Of a stretch of DNA of 64,000 nt, positions 56,313 to 64,000 are shown piece after piece. Within the stretch, counting starts at the first letter, position 1. Every line of letters starts with the position of its first letter. Both the position numbers and the translations under genes were made by a program. The notes beneath the pieces are model-generated. The model was not told the origin of the DNA and made no database searches. It was given only the letters and a program-made list of their open reading frames with translations. The DNA comes from Flavobacterium jejuense (GTDB taxonomy: Bacteria; Bacteroidota; Bacteroidia; Flavobacteriales; Flavobacteriaceae): the NCBI RefSeq assembly GCF_006491595.2, contig NZ_VEVQ02000011.1, positions 1 through 64,000 on the forward strand, in the 5' to 3' direction.

Positions 56313-58109
56313 ATGCAAGCCTCACTCGAACTTCAAATACAATCCTTACCTGATAATCCAGGAGTCTATCAATATTTTGATAAAGACGATAAGATTTTAT
56401 ATGTTGGTAAAGCCAAAAACTTAAAAAAAAGGGTTTCGAGTTATTTTACCAAAAGTCACGATAATTATAAAACAAGTGTTTTAGTAAAAAAAATTGTTTC
56501 TATTAAGCATATTGTGGTAGCTTCAGAATCGGATGCTTTGTTGCTTGAGAATAATCTAATTAAGAAATTGCAACCTCGTTATAATATTCTTTTAAAGGAT
56601 GATAAGAGTTATCCTTGGATTTGTATTAAAAATGAACCTTTTTCAAGAATTTTTCCTACTAGAAGAATGATAAAAGACGGTTCAGAATATTATGGACCGT
56701 ATACAAATTTTAAGATTGTTAATACTATTTTAGAAATGATTAAGGAATTATATCCTTTACGAACTTGTAATTATGATTTATCACAAAGCAATATAAGATC
56801 AGAGAAATATAAAGTGTGTTTGGAATACCATATAGGGAATTGTAAAGGACCTTGTGAAGGATTGGAATCTTTAGCGGATTATCAAAAACAGGTAGAAGCT
56901 ATTCGTCAAATTTTGAAAGGAAACTTTAAAGAGAGTTTAAAAGATTTCAAAAAGCAAATGTTAGAACTTGCTGAAGATATGCAATTTGAAGCGGCTCAAA
57001 AAGTCAAAGAAAAAATTGAAGTTTTAGAGAGTTATCAAGCAAAATCAACCGTTTTAAATCCAAAATTATCTAATATAGATGTGTTTTCAATAGTTTCAGA
57101 CGAATCCATGGCTTATGTTAACTTTTTGCAAATTTCCCATGGTGCAATTGTTCGTTCGCATACTATGGAAATCAAAAAGAAATTAGAAGAAGCTGATGAA
57201 GAATTGTTAGAATTAGCAGTAGTAGAGTTAAGAGAACGATTTAAATTAAATTCTCGAGAAATTATTTTGCCTTTTCCATTAGCATTAGGTGAAAACCTTA
57301 AAATAACGGTTCCGCAATTAGGTGATAAAAGACAAATTTTAGATTTATCTATTCGTAACGCTAAGTACTATCGAATGGATCAATTAAAACAAATTAAAAT
57401 TGTTGATCCAGATAGGCATACAAATAGAATTATGATTCAAATGAAGAAAGATTTACGACTTTCTGTTGAACCAAGACATATTGAATGTTTTGATAACTCG
57501 AATATTCAAGGAACAAATCCTGTAGCTGCTTGTGTGGTTTTTAAAGATGGCAAACCAAGTAAAAAGGATTACCGTAATTTTAATATTAAAACAGTTGAAG
57601 GTCCAGATGATTTTGCTTCGATGGAAGAAGTGGTATACAGAAGGTATAAGCGTTTACTAGATGAAAGCGAACCTTTACCGCAACTCATAATTATAGATGG
57701 AGGAAAAGGACAATTGTCTTCTGCTTTGAAGAGTTTAGATGCATTAGAATTAAGAGGTAAAATTGCTATAATTGGTATTGCAAAACGGTTAGAAGAACTT
57801 TATTATCCTGGAGATTCTGTACCTCTGTATTTAGATAAAAAATCAGAAACTTTAAAGATAATTCAGTTTTTAAGGAATGAAGCTCATCGTTTTGGCATTA
57901 CGCATCATCGTGATAAAAGAAGTAAATCGGCTTTAACCAATAGTTTAGAATCAATTCCTGGAATTGGTGAGAAAACAATGATTAGTTTATTAAAACATTT
58001 CAAAAGTGTTAAAAGATTGCAAAATGCATCCGAAAAAGATATTTCAGAGGTAGTTGGTCTTTCAAAAGCCAAAAAAATTACCGACTTTTACAAGACTATT
58101 CAAGAATAG
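56313..58109 (+). CDS. uvrC: Excinuclease ABC subunit C
   Basis: The 598-residue protein makes both incisions in nucleotide excision repair. It has a GIY-YIG nuclease (PGVYQYFDKDDKILYVGKA, about 17-36), a cysteine cluster (VCLEYHIGNCKGPCEG), a UVR domain (MQFEAAQKVKEKIEVLE), an RNase H-like nuclease (ECFDNSNIQGTNPVAACVVF) and a C-terminal helix-hairpin-helix (SIPGIGEKTMISLL). The length is normal. The patatin gene follows by seven bases. Confidence 0.98.
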   Translation: MQASLELQIQSLPDNPGVYQYFDKDDKILYVGKAKNLKKRVSSYFTKSHDNYKTSVLVKKIVSIKHIVVASESDALLLENNLIKKLQPRYNILLKDDKSYPWICIKNEPFSRIFPTRRMIKDGSEYYGPYTNFKIVNTILEMIKELYPLRTCNYDLSQSNIRSEKYKVCLEYHIGNCKGPCEGLESLADYQKQVEAIRQILKGNFKESLKDFKKQMLELAEDMQFEAAQKVKEKIEVLESYQAKSTVLNPKLSNIDVFSIVSDESMAYVNFLQISHGAIVRSHTMEIKKKLEEADEELLELAVVELRERFKLNSREIILPFPLALGENLKITVPQLGDKRQILDLSIRNAKYYRMDQLKQIKIVDPDRHTNRIMIQMKKDLRLSVEPRHIECFDNSNIQGTNPVAACVVFKDGKPSKKDYRNFNIKTVEGPDDFASMEEVVYRRYKRLLDESEPLPQLIIIDGGKGQLSSALKSLDALELRGKIAIIGIAKRLEELYYPGDSVPLYLDKKSETLKIIQFLRNEAHRFGITHHRDKRSKSALTNSLESIPGIGEKTMISLLKHFKSVKRLQNASEKDISEVVGLSKAKKITDFYKTIQE

Positions 58110-58116
58110 TTATATT

Positions 58117-60327
58117 ATGAATAAAATACTACTTATATTAACTTTTTTCTTTCTTTCTTTCTTTAGTTTTGGACAGGATTCTATTATTCAAAAAAAGCCC
58201 AAAATAGGATTGGTTCTTAGCGGTGGTGGTGCAAAAGGATTAGCTCACATAGGCGTGCTTAAGATTATAGATTCATTAGGTATAAAAATTGATTATATTG
58301 GAGGAACTAGTATGGGAGCAATAATTGGTGGTTTGTATGCTTCTGGTTATTCTGGAAAAGAATTAGACTCTTTGTTTAAAGAAATTGATACTGACGCTCT
58401 TTTACAAGATTATACTCCTAGAAATTCCAAAACTTTTTATGAAAAACGAAATGATGAAATTTATGCTTTTTCACTTCCGTTTAATAATTTTAAAATAGAG
58501 TTACCAAAAGCACTTTCGAAAGGTCTTTATAATTATCATTTAATGTCAAAATTGACAAAGCACGTTTCCGATGTAAATGATTTTGATCAACTACCAATTC
58601 CTTTTTTGTGTATTGCTACTAATGTTGAGACAGGTGAAGAAGTGGTTTTGAATAAAGGAACATTGCCAAAATCATTATTAGCAAGTGGTGCTTTACCTAC
58701 TTTGTATAATCCGGTAGAAATTGATGGTAAAATGTTAATTGATGGTGGTGTAGTGAATAATTATCCTGTAGAAGAGTTGCTAAAAAAAGGTGCTGATATT
58801 ATTATTGGTGTTGATGTGCAAGACGGATTAAAAAAGCTATCTGAGATTAAAGGAGCAACAGGTATTTTATCTCAAGTAACTAATTATTCCATGATTGAAA
58901 AAATGGAAAAGAAAAGAGCTTTGACTACAATCTATATTAAGCCAAACATTAAGGGTTACACGGTAGTTTCTTTTGAAAAAGGTTCAGAAATTGTTATGAA
59001 AGGTGAAGAAGAGGCTAGAAAGCATTTAAGTGAGTTAATTCCATTAAAAAGCGATTATAAAAGACCTTTTGTTGAAAAACAGTTACTCAATGATATATAT
59101 GTAAATGAATTAGAAATCAATAATTTAGATAAGTTTACTAGAGCGTATGTCGTTGGTAAATTAAAATTTAACAGTAATTCTAGAATCGAATACAGTGAAG
59201 TTGAGAAGGGTATAAATAATTTAAATGCTACACAAAATTTTGAATCTATTTTTTATTATTTTCAAAAAAATCGTGGAGGAGAAAGATTGGTTGTAGATGT
59301 AAGGGAAAGTAAAAAGAATACTTTTTTAAAATTAGGATTACATTATGATGGACTTTTAAAAAGTGCTCTGCTTTTAAACGTTACCAGAAAAAATTTATTT
59401 ACAAAGAATGATGTTTTTTCATTAGATGTAGGTTTAGGAGATAATTTTAGATATAATTTGAATTATTATGTAGATAATGGTTTCTACGTGAGTTATGGTT
59501 TTAATTCAAAGTTTATTGGTTTAAACCGAAATTTACAAAATGATTTTTCAGGTAATTTATTACTAAATACTACTGGGTTATCATCTTTAAATATCGATTT
59601 TTCAGATTTTTCGAACCAAGCCTATATTCAAACTATTTTTGCTCAAAAATTTTCAATTGGAGCAGGGATTGAATTAAAACATTTAAAAATTGAATCAAAA
59701 ACAGTAATCCAAAATATAGATCCTATAATAGATAATAGTGATTATTTTTCGCTTTTTGGGTTCCTAAAATACGATTCTTTTGATAATAAATATTTTCCTA
59801 AAAAAGGATGGTATTTTATAGGAGATTTAAAGCCAATATTATATTCTTCTGATAAAATGAATAATTTTGAAAGGTTTACTATTGCAAAAGCAGATGGAGC
59901 AATTGCATTTACAATAAATAAAAAATTTACTTTTAAAATACAATCTGAAGGAGGTTTTTCAATAGGTGAGAATAGAGTACCTTACTTAGATTTCGCATTA
60001 GGGGGCTTTGGTTATACTCAAATAAATAATTTAAGACCATTTTTAGGGTATGACTTTGTTTCTTTAAGTGGTAATAGTTATGTTAAAGGTAGTTTGGTTC
60101 TAGATTATGAGGTTTTCAAGAAAAACCATCTGAATTTCACTGCCAATTATGCTAATATAGGTGATAATATTTTTGATGATGGTACATGGATAAAGAAACC
60201 AGCGTATAGTGGTTATGGTTTAGGTTATGGTATAGAGTCTTTAATTGGACCTATAGAAATAAAACATTCTTGGTCACCAGAAACTAGAGATCACCATACT
60301 TGGTTTAGTATAGGTTTTATATTTTAA
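58117..60327 (+). CDS. Patatin-like phospholipase fused to an outer-membrane barrel
   Basis: The 736-residue protein has a signal peptide (FFLSFFSFGQ) and a patatin domain (about 28-320). The oxyanion hole is SGGGAKGLAHIG (35-46), the nucleophile is GGTSMG (Ser65) and the catalytic aspartate is Asp209 in DGGVVNNYP. A POTRA-like region and a BamA-type beta barrel (about 420-736) with GLGYGIESLIGPIEIKHSW near the end follow. It resembles PlpD-type autotransporters with an outer-membrane or secreted lipase. The frame is open upstream into uvrC, but the start at 58117 gives the signal peptide. Confidence 0.93.
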   Translation: MNKILLILTFFFLSFFSFGQDSIIQKKPKIGLVLSGGGAKGLAHIGVLKIIDSLGIKIDYIGGTSMGAIIGGLYASGYSGKELDSLFKEIDTDALLQDYTPRNSKTFYEKRNDEIYAFSLPFNNFKIELPKALSKGLYNYHLMSKLTKHVSDVNDFDQLPIPFLCIATNVETGEEVVLNKGTLPKSLLASGALPTLYNPVEIDGKMLIDGGVVNNYPVEELLKKGADIIIGVDVQDGLKKLSEIKGATGILSQVTNYSMIEKMEKKRALTTIYIKPNIKGYTVVSFEKGSEIVMKGEEEARKHLSELIPLKSDYKRPFVEKQLLNDIYVNELEINNLDKFTRAYVVGKLKFNSNSRIEYSEVEKGINNLNATQNFESIFYYFQKNRGGERLVVDVRESKKNTFLKLGLHYDGLLKSALLLNVTRKNLFTKNDVFSLDVGLGDNFRYNLNYYVDNGFYVSYGFNSKFIGLNRNLQNDFSGNLLLNTTGLSSLNIDFSDFSNQAYIQTIFAQKFSIGAGIELKHLKIESKTVIQNIDPIIDNSDYFSLFGFLKYDSFDNKYFPKKGWYFIGDLKPILYSSDKMNNFERFTIAKADGAIAFTINKKFTFKIQSEGGFSIGENRVPYLDFALGGFGYTQINNLRPFLGYDFVSLSGNSYVKGSLVLDYEVFKKNHLNFTANYANIGDNIFDDGTWIKKPAYSGYGLGYGIESLIGPIEIKHSWSPETRDHHTWFSIGFIF

Positions 60328-60587
60328 TTTTTTTCACGATATTTGTATAAATGAAATCGCTATGATAAAATGTTTTTTATTAGAAAAACGCCTATCAGAT
60401 AAAGTGATACCATGTGACTTATAAAAAACAATAATAAATTTCTTCACATGAAAAGCTGGGAAAATTTGCCTATTCTTTTAAAATTCCTCATCAAGAGAAA
60501 TCCTGAGTGAGTTGCTTTGTTATGGTTATATATAAAGTGTGAAAACAACTTTAAATTTTTAAATGTTCAACTTTAAACTAAAAACAA

Positions 60588-61748
60588 ATGCCAATATATC
60601 ATAAACTTGGAAATGTTCCCCCTAAAAGACATACTCAATTTCGTAAAGAAAATGGGGATTTGTACTACGAGCAATTGTTTGGTACTATAGGATTTGATGG
60701 TATGTCTACTAATATGTATCATGAGCATCGTCCTACACAGGTAAAGGAAATAAAAAAACAATATAGTGTAGCTCCAAAAATAGCTAAAGCTAATAATATT
60801 CAATCTTACAGATTAAGAGGGTTTCAAGTAACTCCTCAAGAGGATTACTTGGAGAGTAGAAAAATCGTTTTAACAAATTCAGATTGTCACATTGTTTTAG
60901 CTGCTCCTAGAAAATCAACTTCTGATTATTTTTATAAAAATACGGATTCAGATGAAGTCTTGTTCATTCATAAAGGAACTGGTAAGTTAAGAACCATGCT
61001 AGGAAATTTAGATTTCAAGTATGGGGATTATTTAGTTATTCCAAGAGGAATGATTTATAAAATTGATTTTGATACAGAAGATAATCGTTTATTTATAGTA
61101 GAATCAAGAAGACCAATTTATACTCCAAAGCGCTATAGAAATTGGTTTGGACAACTTTTAGAACATGCTCCATTTTGTGAAAGAGATATTCGCAGACCTT
61201 TAGAGCTAGAAACACATGATGAAAAAGGAGATTTTGTTATCAAAGTAAAGAAGAAAGATGAAATCTTTGATATGGTATACGCAACACATCCGTTTGATGT
61301 AGTAGGATATGACGGTTATAATTATCCATATGCATTTTCAATTCACGATTTTGAGCCTATTACAGGTAGAATTCATCAACCACCACCAGTACATCAAACA
61401 TTTGAAACAGATGCATTTGTAATTTGTTCATTTGTGCCAAGATTATACGATTATCACCCTTTAGCTGTTCCAGCTCCATATAACCATAGTAATATTGATA
61501 GTGATGAAGTTTTGTATTATGTTGATGGAGATTTTATGAGTCGAAATGATATAGAAGCAGGTCATATATCATTGCATCCAGCAGGAATTCCTCATGGGCC
61601 ACATCCAGGTGCTGTTGAGAGAAGTATTGGAAAAACAGAAACAGAAGAATTAGCAGTAATGGTAGATACTTTTAAACCTTTGATGGTTACAGAAGAAGCT
61701 ATGAAAATTGCTGATGAATCTTATTATCAATCTTGGTTAGAAAAATAG
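60588..61748 (+). CDS. hmgA: Homogentisate 1,2-dioxygenase
   Basis: The 386-residue iron enzyme opens the ring of homogentisate to maleylacetoacetate in tyrosine catabolism. It starts MPIYHKLGNVPPKRHTQF, as in Bacteroidota members, and contains YGDYLVIPRGMIYKI and a C-terminal cupin with HISLHPAGIPHGPHPGA, where the histidine iron ligands lie. It is the first gene of a unit with a small membrane protein gene and hpd, the preceding step of the pathway. The 260 bp upstream hold no convincing promoter or ORF. Confidence 0.95.
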   Translation: MPIYHKLGNVPPKRHTQFRKENGDLYYEQLFGTIGFDGMSTNMYHEHRPTQVKEIKKQYSVAPKIAKANNIQSYRLRGFQVTPQEDYLESRKIVLTNSDCHIVLAAPRKSTSDYFYKNTDSDEVLFIHKGTGKLRTMLGNLDFKYGDYLVIPRGMIYKIDFDTEDNRLFIVESRRPIYTPKRYRNWFGQLLEHAPFCERDIRRPLELETHDEKGDFVIKVKKKDEIFDMVYATHPFDVVGYDGYNYPYAFSIHDFEPITGRIHQPPPVHQTFETDAFVICSFVPRLYDYHPLAVPAPYNHSNIDSDEVLYYVDGDFMSRNDIEAGHISLHPAGIPHGPHPGAVERSIGKTETEELAVMVDTFKPLMVTEEAMKIADESYYQSWLEK

Positions 61749-61752
61749 TTAA

Positions 61753-62196
61753 ATGAATTATAATAAATTACCGGCAGATCCTAATGCTTTAATATTAGGT
61801 ATTGTTTCATTAGTAGTTGGATTTGTTGGTTGTTGTTGTTATGGTCTTTTTGCTTTTATTCCTATAGCATTGAGTATTGTAGGTTTGGTAATGGCAAATA
61901 AAAGTTTAAAAGAATTTGACCAAAATCAACCGGCATATTCTCCACAAAGTAGAAACAATGTGGTGATAGCAAAAGCATTGAATATAATTTCAATAGTTAT
62001 AAATAGTATTATTTTTATATTCGTTGTAATAGTTTTTATTGTTTATAGAACATTAATTTCTCAGGATGTTTTTAAAAAATATAAGAATATACAAGAAATA
62101 GAGCAATATGAATTTGAGGCAGATAGTATTTACAACGATTTTGAATCATTTGAAGAAATTGATTCTAACGAAATAGACACAACTCGTATTAAATAA
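61753..62196 (+). CDS. Small membrane protein with CCC motif (DUF4190-like)
   Basis: The 147-residue protein has a first hydrophobic pair broken by GCCCYGLFAFIPI and ending with IVGLVMANKSLKEF, as in DUF4190/CCC-motif membrane proteins. A second segment (ALNIISIVINSIIFIFVVIV) and an acidic C-terminal tail follow. It lies four bases after hmgA and 12 before hpd, so is co-transcribed with them. It has no known role in tyrosine breakdown; a regulatory or accessory membrane function is possible. Confidence 0.75.
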   Translation: MNYNKLPADPNALILGIVSLVVGFVGCCCYGLFAFIPIALSIVGLVMANKSLKEFDQNQPAYSPQSRNNVVIAKALNIISIVINSIIFIFVVIVFIVYRTLISQDVFKKYKNIQEIEQYEFEADSIYNDFESFEEIDSNEIDTTRIK

Positions 62197-62208
62197 ATAA
62201 TTAAAATC

Positions 62209-63369
62209 ATGTCAAAAGAAATAAAATCAGTAAACTACGGTTTAGAAAAAATATTTGAAGGAGCTCAAGATTTCCTTCCATTGTTAGGAACAGATTATGT
62301 AGAATTTTATGTAGGAAATGCAAAACAAGCTGCTCATTTTTATAAAACAGCCTTTGGATTTCAATCATTAGCTTATAGAGGTTTGGAAACAGGATCAAAA
62401 GACTCTGTAAGTTATGTACTAAAACAAGATAAAATTAGATTAGTATTAACAACACCATTAAACAGCAAGTCACCTATTAATGATCATATAGTTAAACATG
62501 GCGATGGCGTTAAAGTAGTTGCTCTTTGGGTTGAAGATGCGAGAAGCGCTTATGAAGAAACTACAAAACGTGGGGCGAAATCTTATATGGAACCAGTTGT
62601 TGAAAAAGATGAGTTTGGTGAAGTGGTTCGATCAGGAATTTATACTTATGGAGAGACAGTTCATATGTTTGTAGAACGAAAAAATTATTCAGGTACCTTT
62701 ATGCCAGGATTTAGAGAATGGAAATCAGATTATAACCCAGAACCAACAGGGCTTAAATATATTGACCATATGGTTGGAAATGTAGGTTGGGGACAAATGA
62801 ATACATGGGTAAAATGGTATGAAGATGTAATGGGATTTGAAAATTTCCTTTCGTTCGACGACAAACAAATTCATACAGAATATTCTGCTTTAATGAGTAA
62901 AGTTATGAGTAATGGAAATGGAAGAGTAAAATTTCCTATTAACGAACCTGCAAAAGGAAATAAACGCTCACAAATTGAAGAATATCTGGATTTTTACGAA
63001 GATGCAGGTGTGCAACATATTGCTGTAGCAACAGACGATATTATAAAAACGGTTTCTGCTTTAAAGGCAAGAGGTGTTGAATTTTTACCACCACCACCAC
63101 AAGCTTATTATGATGATATTCCAAATAGACTTGGAGTTCATAGAGATATGATGAAAGAAGATATAGCTGAGCTTCAAAAACTTTCAATTATGGTTGATGC
63201 TGATGAAGAGGGGTATTTGTTGCAAATTTTCACTAAGCCAGTTGAAGATAGACCTACACTTTTCTTTGAGATTATTCAACGAATGGGAGCAAAAGGCTTC
63301 GGTGCGGGTAATTTTAAAGCCCTTTTTGAGTCCATTGAAAGAGAGCAAGCATTGCGAGGTACGTTATAA
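62209..63369 (+). CDS. hpd: 4-hydroxyphenylpyruvate dioxygenase
   Basis: The 386-residue enzyme converts 4-hydroxyphenylpyruvate to homogentisate, the substrate of the upstream hmgA product. It has two vicinal-oxygen-chelate domains. The iron ligands are a histidine in YIDHMVGNVGWGQMNTW, a histidine in GVQHIAVATDDI and a glutamate in TLFFEIIQRMG. The C-terminal GFGAGNFKALFESIEREQ is highly conserved. The length is normal. Confidence 0.97.
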   Translation: MSKEIKSVNYGLEKIFEGAQDFLPLLGTDYVEFYVGNAKQAAHFYKTAFGFQSLAYRGLETGSKDSVSYVLKQDKIRLVLTTPLNSKSPINDHIVKHGDGVKVVALWVEDARSAYEETTKRGAKSYMEPVVEKDEFGEVVRSGIYTYGETVHMFVERKNYSGTFMPGFREWKSDYNPEPTGLKYIDHMVGNVGWGQMNTWVKWYEDVMGFENFLSFDDKQIHTEYSALMSKVMSNGNGRVKFPINEPAKGNKRSQIEEYLDFYEDAGVQHIAVATDDIIKTVSALKARGVEFLPPPPQAYYDDIPNRLGVHRDMMKEDIAELQKLSIMVDADEEGYLLQIFTKPVEDRPTLFFEIIQRMGAKGFGAGNFKALFESIEREQALRGTL

Positions 63370-63477
63370 ATTGATAAAAAAATTAAATATTCTTAAAATT
63401 CAGTATTAAATATTAAAAAATATTCTGTTAAAAGAGTTAAATTTGATATTTTGATGAATAATCCTCAAAAAACTATA

Positions 63478-63604
63478 TACATTTGCACTCGCAAAAAAGG
63501 AAATGATTTTTATCTCCGATTTTGCTAGTAAGTTTTCATAATTTATAGTTTTTGGTTGGTTAATAGCATAAAAACTCAGTCATTAATTTTGACTGGGTTT
63601 TTTT
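63478..63604 (+). ncRNA. Candidate RNA gene with tRNA-type promoter and terminator
   Basis: The -7 box TACATTTG (63478-63485) is followed by CACTCGCAAAAAAGG, the same promoter-proximal sequence as upstream of tRNA-Asn. No tRNA fold follows. Further on, GGTTGGTTAATAGCA (63554-63568) matches the conserved 5' end of the small RNAs near 2.5 kb. A terminator pairs ACTCAGTC (63574-63581) with GACTGGGT (63591-63598) before a run of T. It could be a remnant of a tRNA locus or another RNA. The rest of the gap 63370-63657 holds no ORF. Confidence 0.4.
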
Positions 63605-63657
63605 GTTTCTTATTTTTGGAACAGAAATTGCATTCTTTTATAAAAAAGATATAAATT

Positions 63658-64000
63658 ATGAAAAAATATATAATATTACTTTTAGTTTTTATAGCAACGA
63701 ATTCTTTCGTTCAAAAAGAAGATGCATACACTACAGGAGAATGGTTCAAACTTCGAATACACTATGGTTTAGTAAATGCAGGATATGCAACTCTTGAAAT
63801 AAAGGAGGCAACCAGAAATAATCAGAAAGTACATCATGTTCAAGGGAAAGGCTGGACTACAGGTATGACAAAATTATTTTTTGAAGTTAAAGATGATTAC
63901 CAAAGTTTTTTTGATAAAAATACAGGTAAACCATATCAATTTTTAAGGAAAATAGATGAAGGTGGTTATACCAAATACCAAGAAGGTTTTTTTGATCAAA
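63658..64000 (+). CDS. DUF3108-like exported protein, partial at the window end
   Basis: The frame opens at ATG 63658 and is still open at the end of the window. It starts with a signal peptide (YIILLLVFIATNSFV) followed by EWFKLRIHYGLVNAGYATLEI and FFEVKDDYQSFFDKNTGKP, the pattern of DUF3108 proteins. These are exported single-domain proteins of unknown function common in Bacteroidota. Confidence 0.8.
   Translation, partial: MKKYIILLLVFIATNSFVQKEDAYTTGEWFKLRIHYGLVNAGYATLEIKEATRNNQKVHHVQGKGWTTGMTKLFFEVKDDYQSFFDKNTGKPYQFLRKIDEGGYTKYQEGFFDQ

Noticed and set aside
60362..60530. Short upstream peptides before hmgA (20 and 18 codons)
   Set aside because: They have no recognisable composition or start signals and are expected by chance in AT-rich DNA; no attenuator structure was found.
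63554..63568. GGTTGGTTAATAGCA as a tRNA D arm
   Set aside because: It resembles the D loop of tRNA-Asn, but no anticodon or T arm can be folded around it.

Overview
The window reads as an AT-rich chromosome segment from a member of the Bacteroidota, most probably the Flavobacteriaceae. The evidence is the promoter -7 boxes of the form TAnnTTTG, the near absence of Shine-Dalgarno sequences, a SusC/SusD pair, three secreted enzymes with C-terminal type IX secretion (T9SS) sorting domains, and an extended-SDR enzyme of the threonine dehydrogenase type described from Flavobacterium. The species cannot be named from sequence alone.

Region 1 (1-11.3 kb) is mostly housekeeping. Four copies of a short two-hairpin RNA gene, each with its own promoter and terminator, flank an M48 metallopeptidase gene that carries a frameshift. 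Then come mfd with an upstream lipoprotein gene, the threonine dehydrogenase-like enzyme, a GH8 glycosidase, an NTF2/SnoaL-like protein and a GH18 chitinase. An array of 21-bp repeats built on ACTAGT lies upstream of the chitinase.

Region 2 (12.1-17.6 kb, minus strand) is a tightly packed six-gene operon: XRE regulator, C5 cytosine methyltransferase, protein with two GHKL ATPase domains, response regulator receiver, small caspase/CHAT-like protein and HNH endonuclease. Two 17-bp palindromes sit just upstream of the regulator. It looks like a restriction-modification system joined to a phosphorelay that could control a suicide protease. It is the strongest candidate here for an undescribed defence system.

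Region 3 (17.8-44.7 kb, plus strand) is a complete extracellular contractile injection system (eCIS, related to AFP, PVC and MAC). It encodes a DUF4255 tail terminator, one sheath, two tubes, a DUF5908 protein, a LysM-type tube protein, a VgrG-like spike, PAAR tip, gp25, two large baseplate proteins, two unassigned structural candidates and a tape-measure protein. Three cargo proteins follow, each with a DUF4157 leader: an M35-like metalloprotease, an unrecognised domain and a giant AHH nuclease. A probable immunity protein and the AAA ATPase close the cluster. It ends at a strong bidirectional terminator next to tRNA-Asn.

Region 4 (44.8-64 kb) returns to core functions: tRNA-Asn, RseP with an apparent extra PDZ domain, an M1 aminopeptidase with a T9SS tail, SusD/SusC, a folate enzyme, a PLP decarboxylase, an AstE/AspA-like hydrolase, uvrC, a patatin with an outer-membrane barrel, and a tyrosine catabolism operon (hmgA, a membrane protein, hpd). 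Last are a possible orphan RNA gene with a tRNA-type promoter and the start of a DUF3108 protein cut by the window end.
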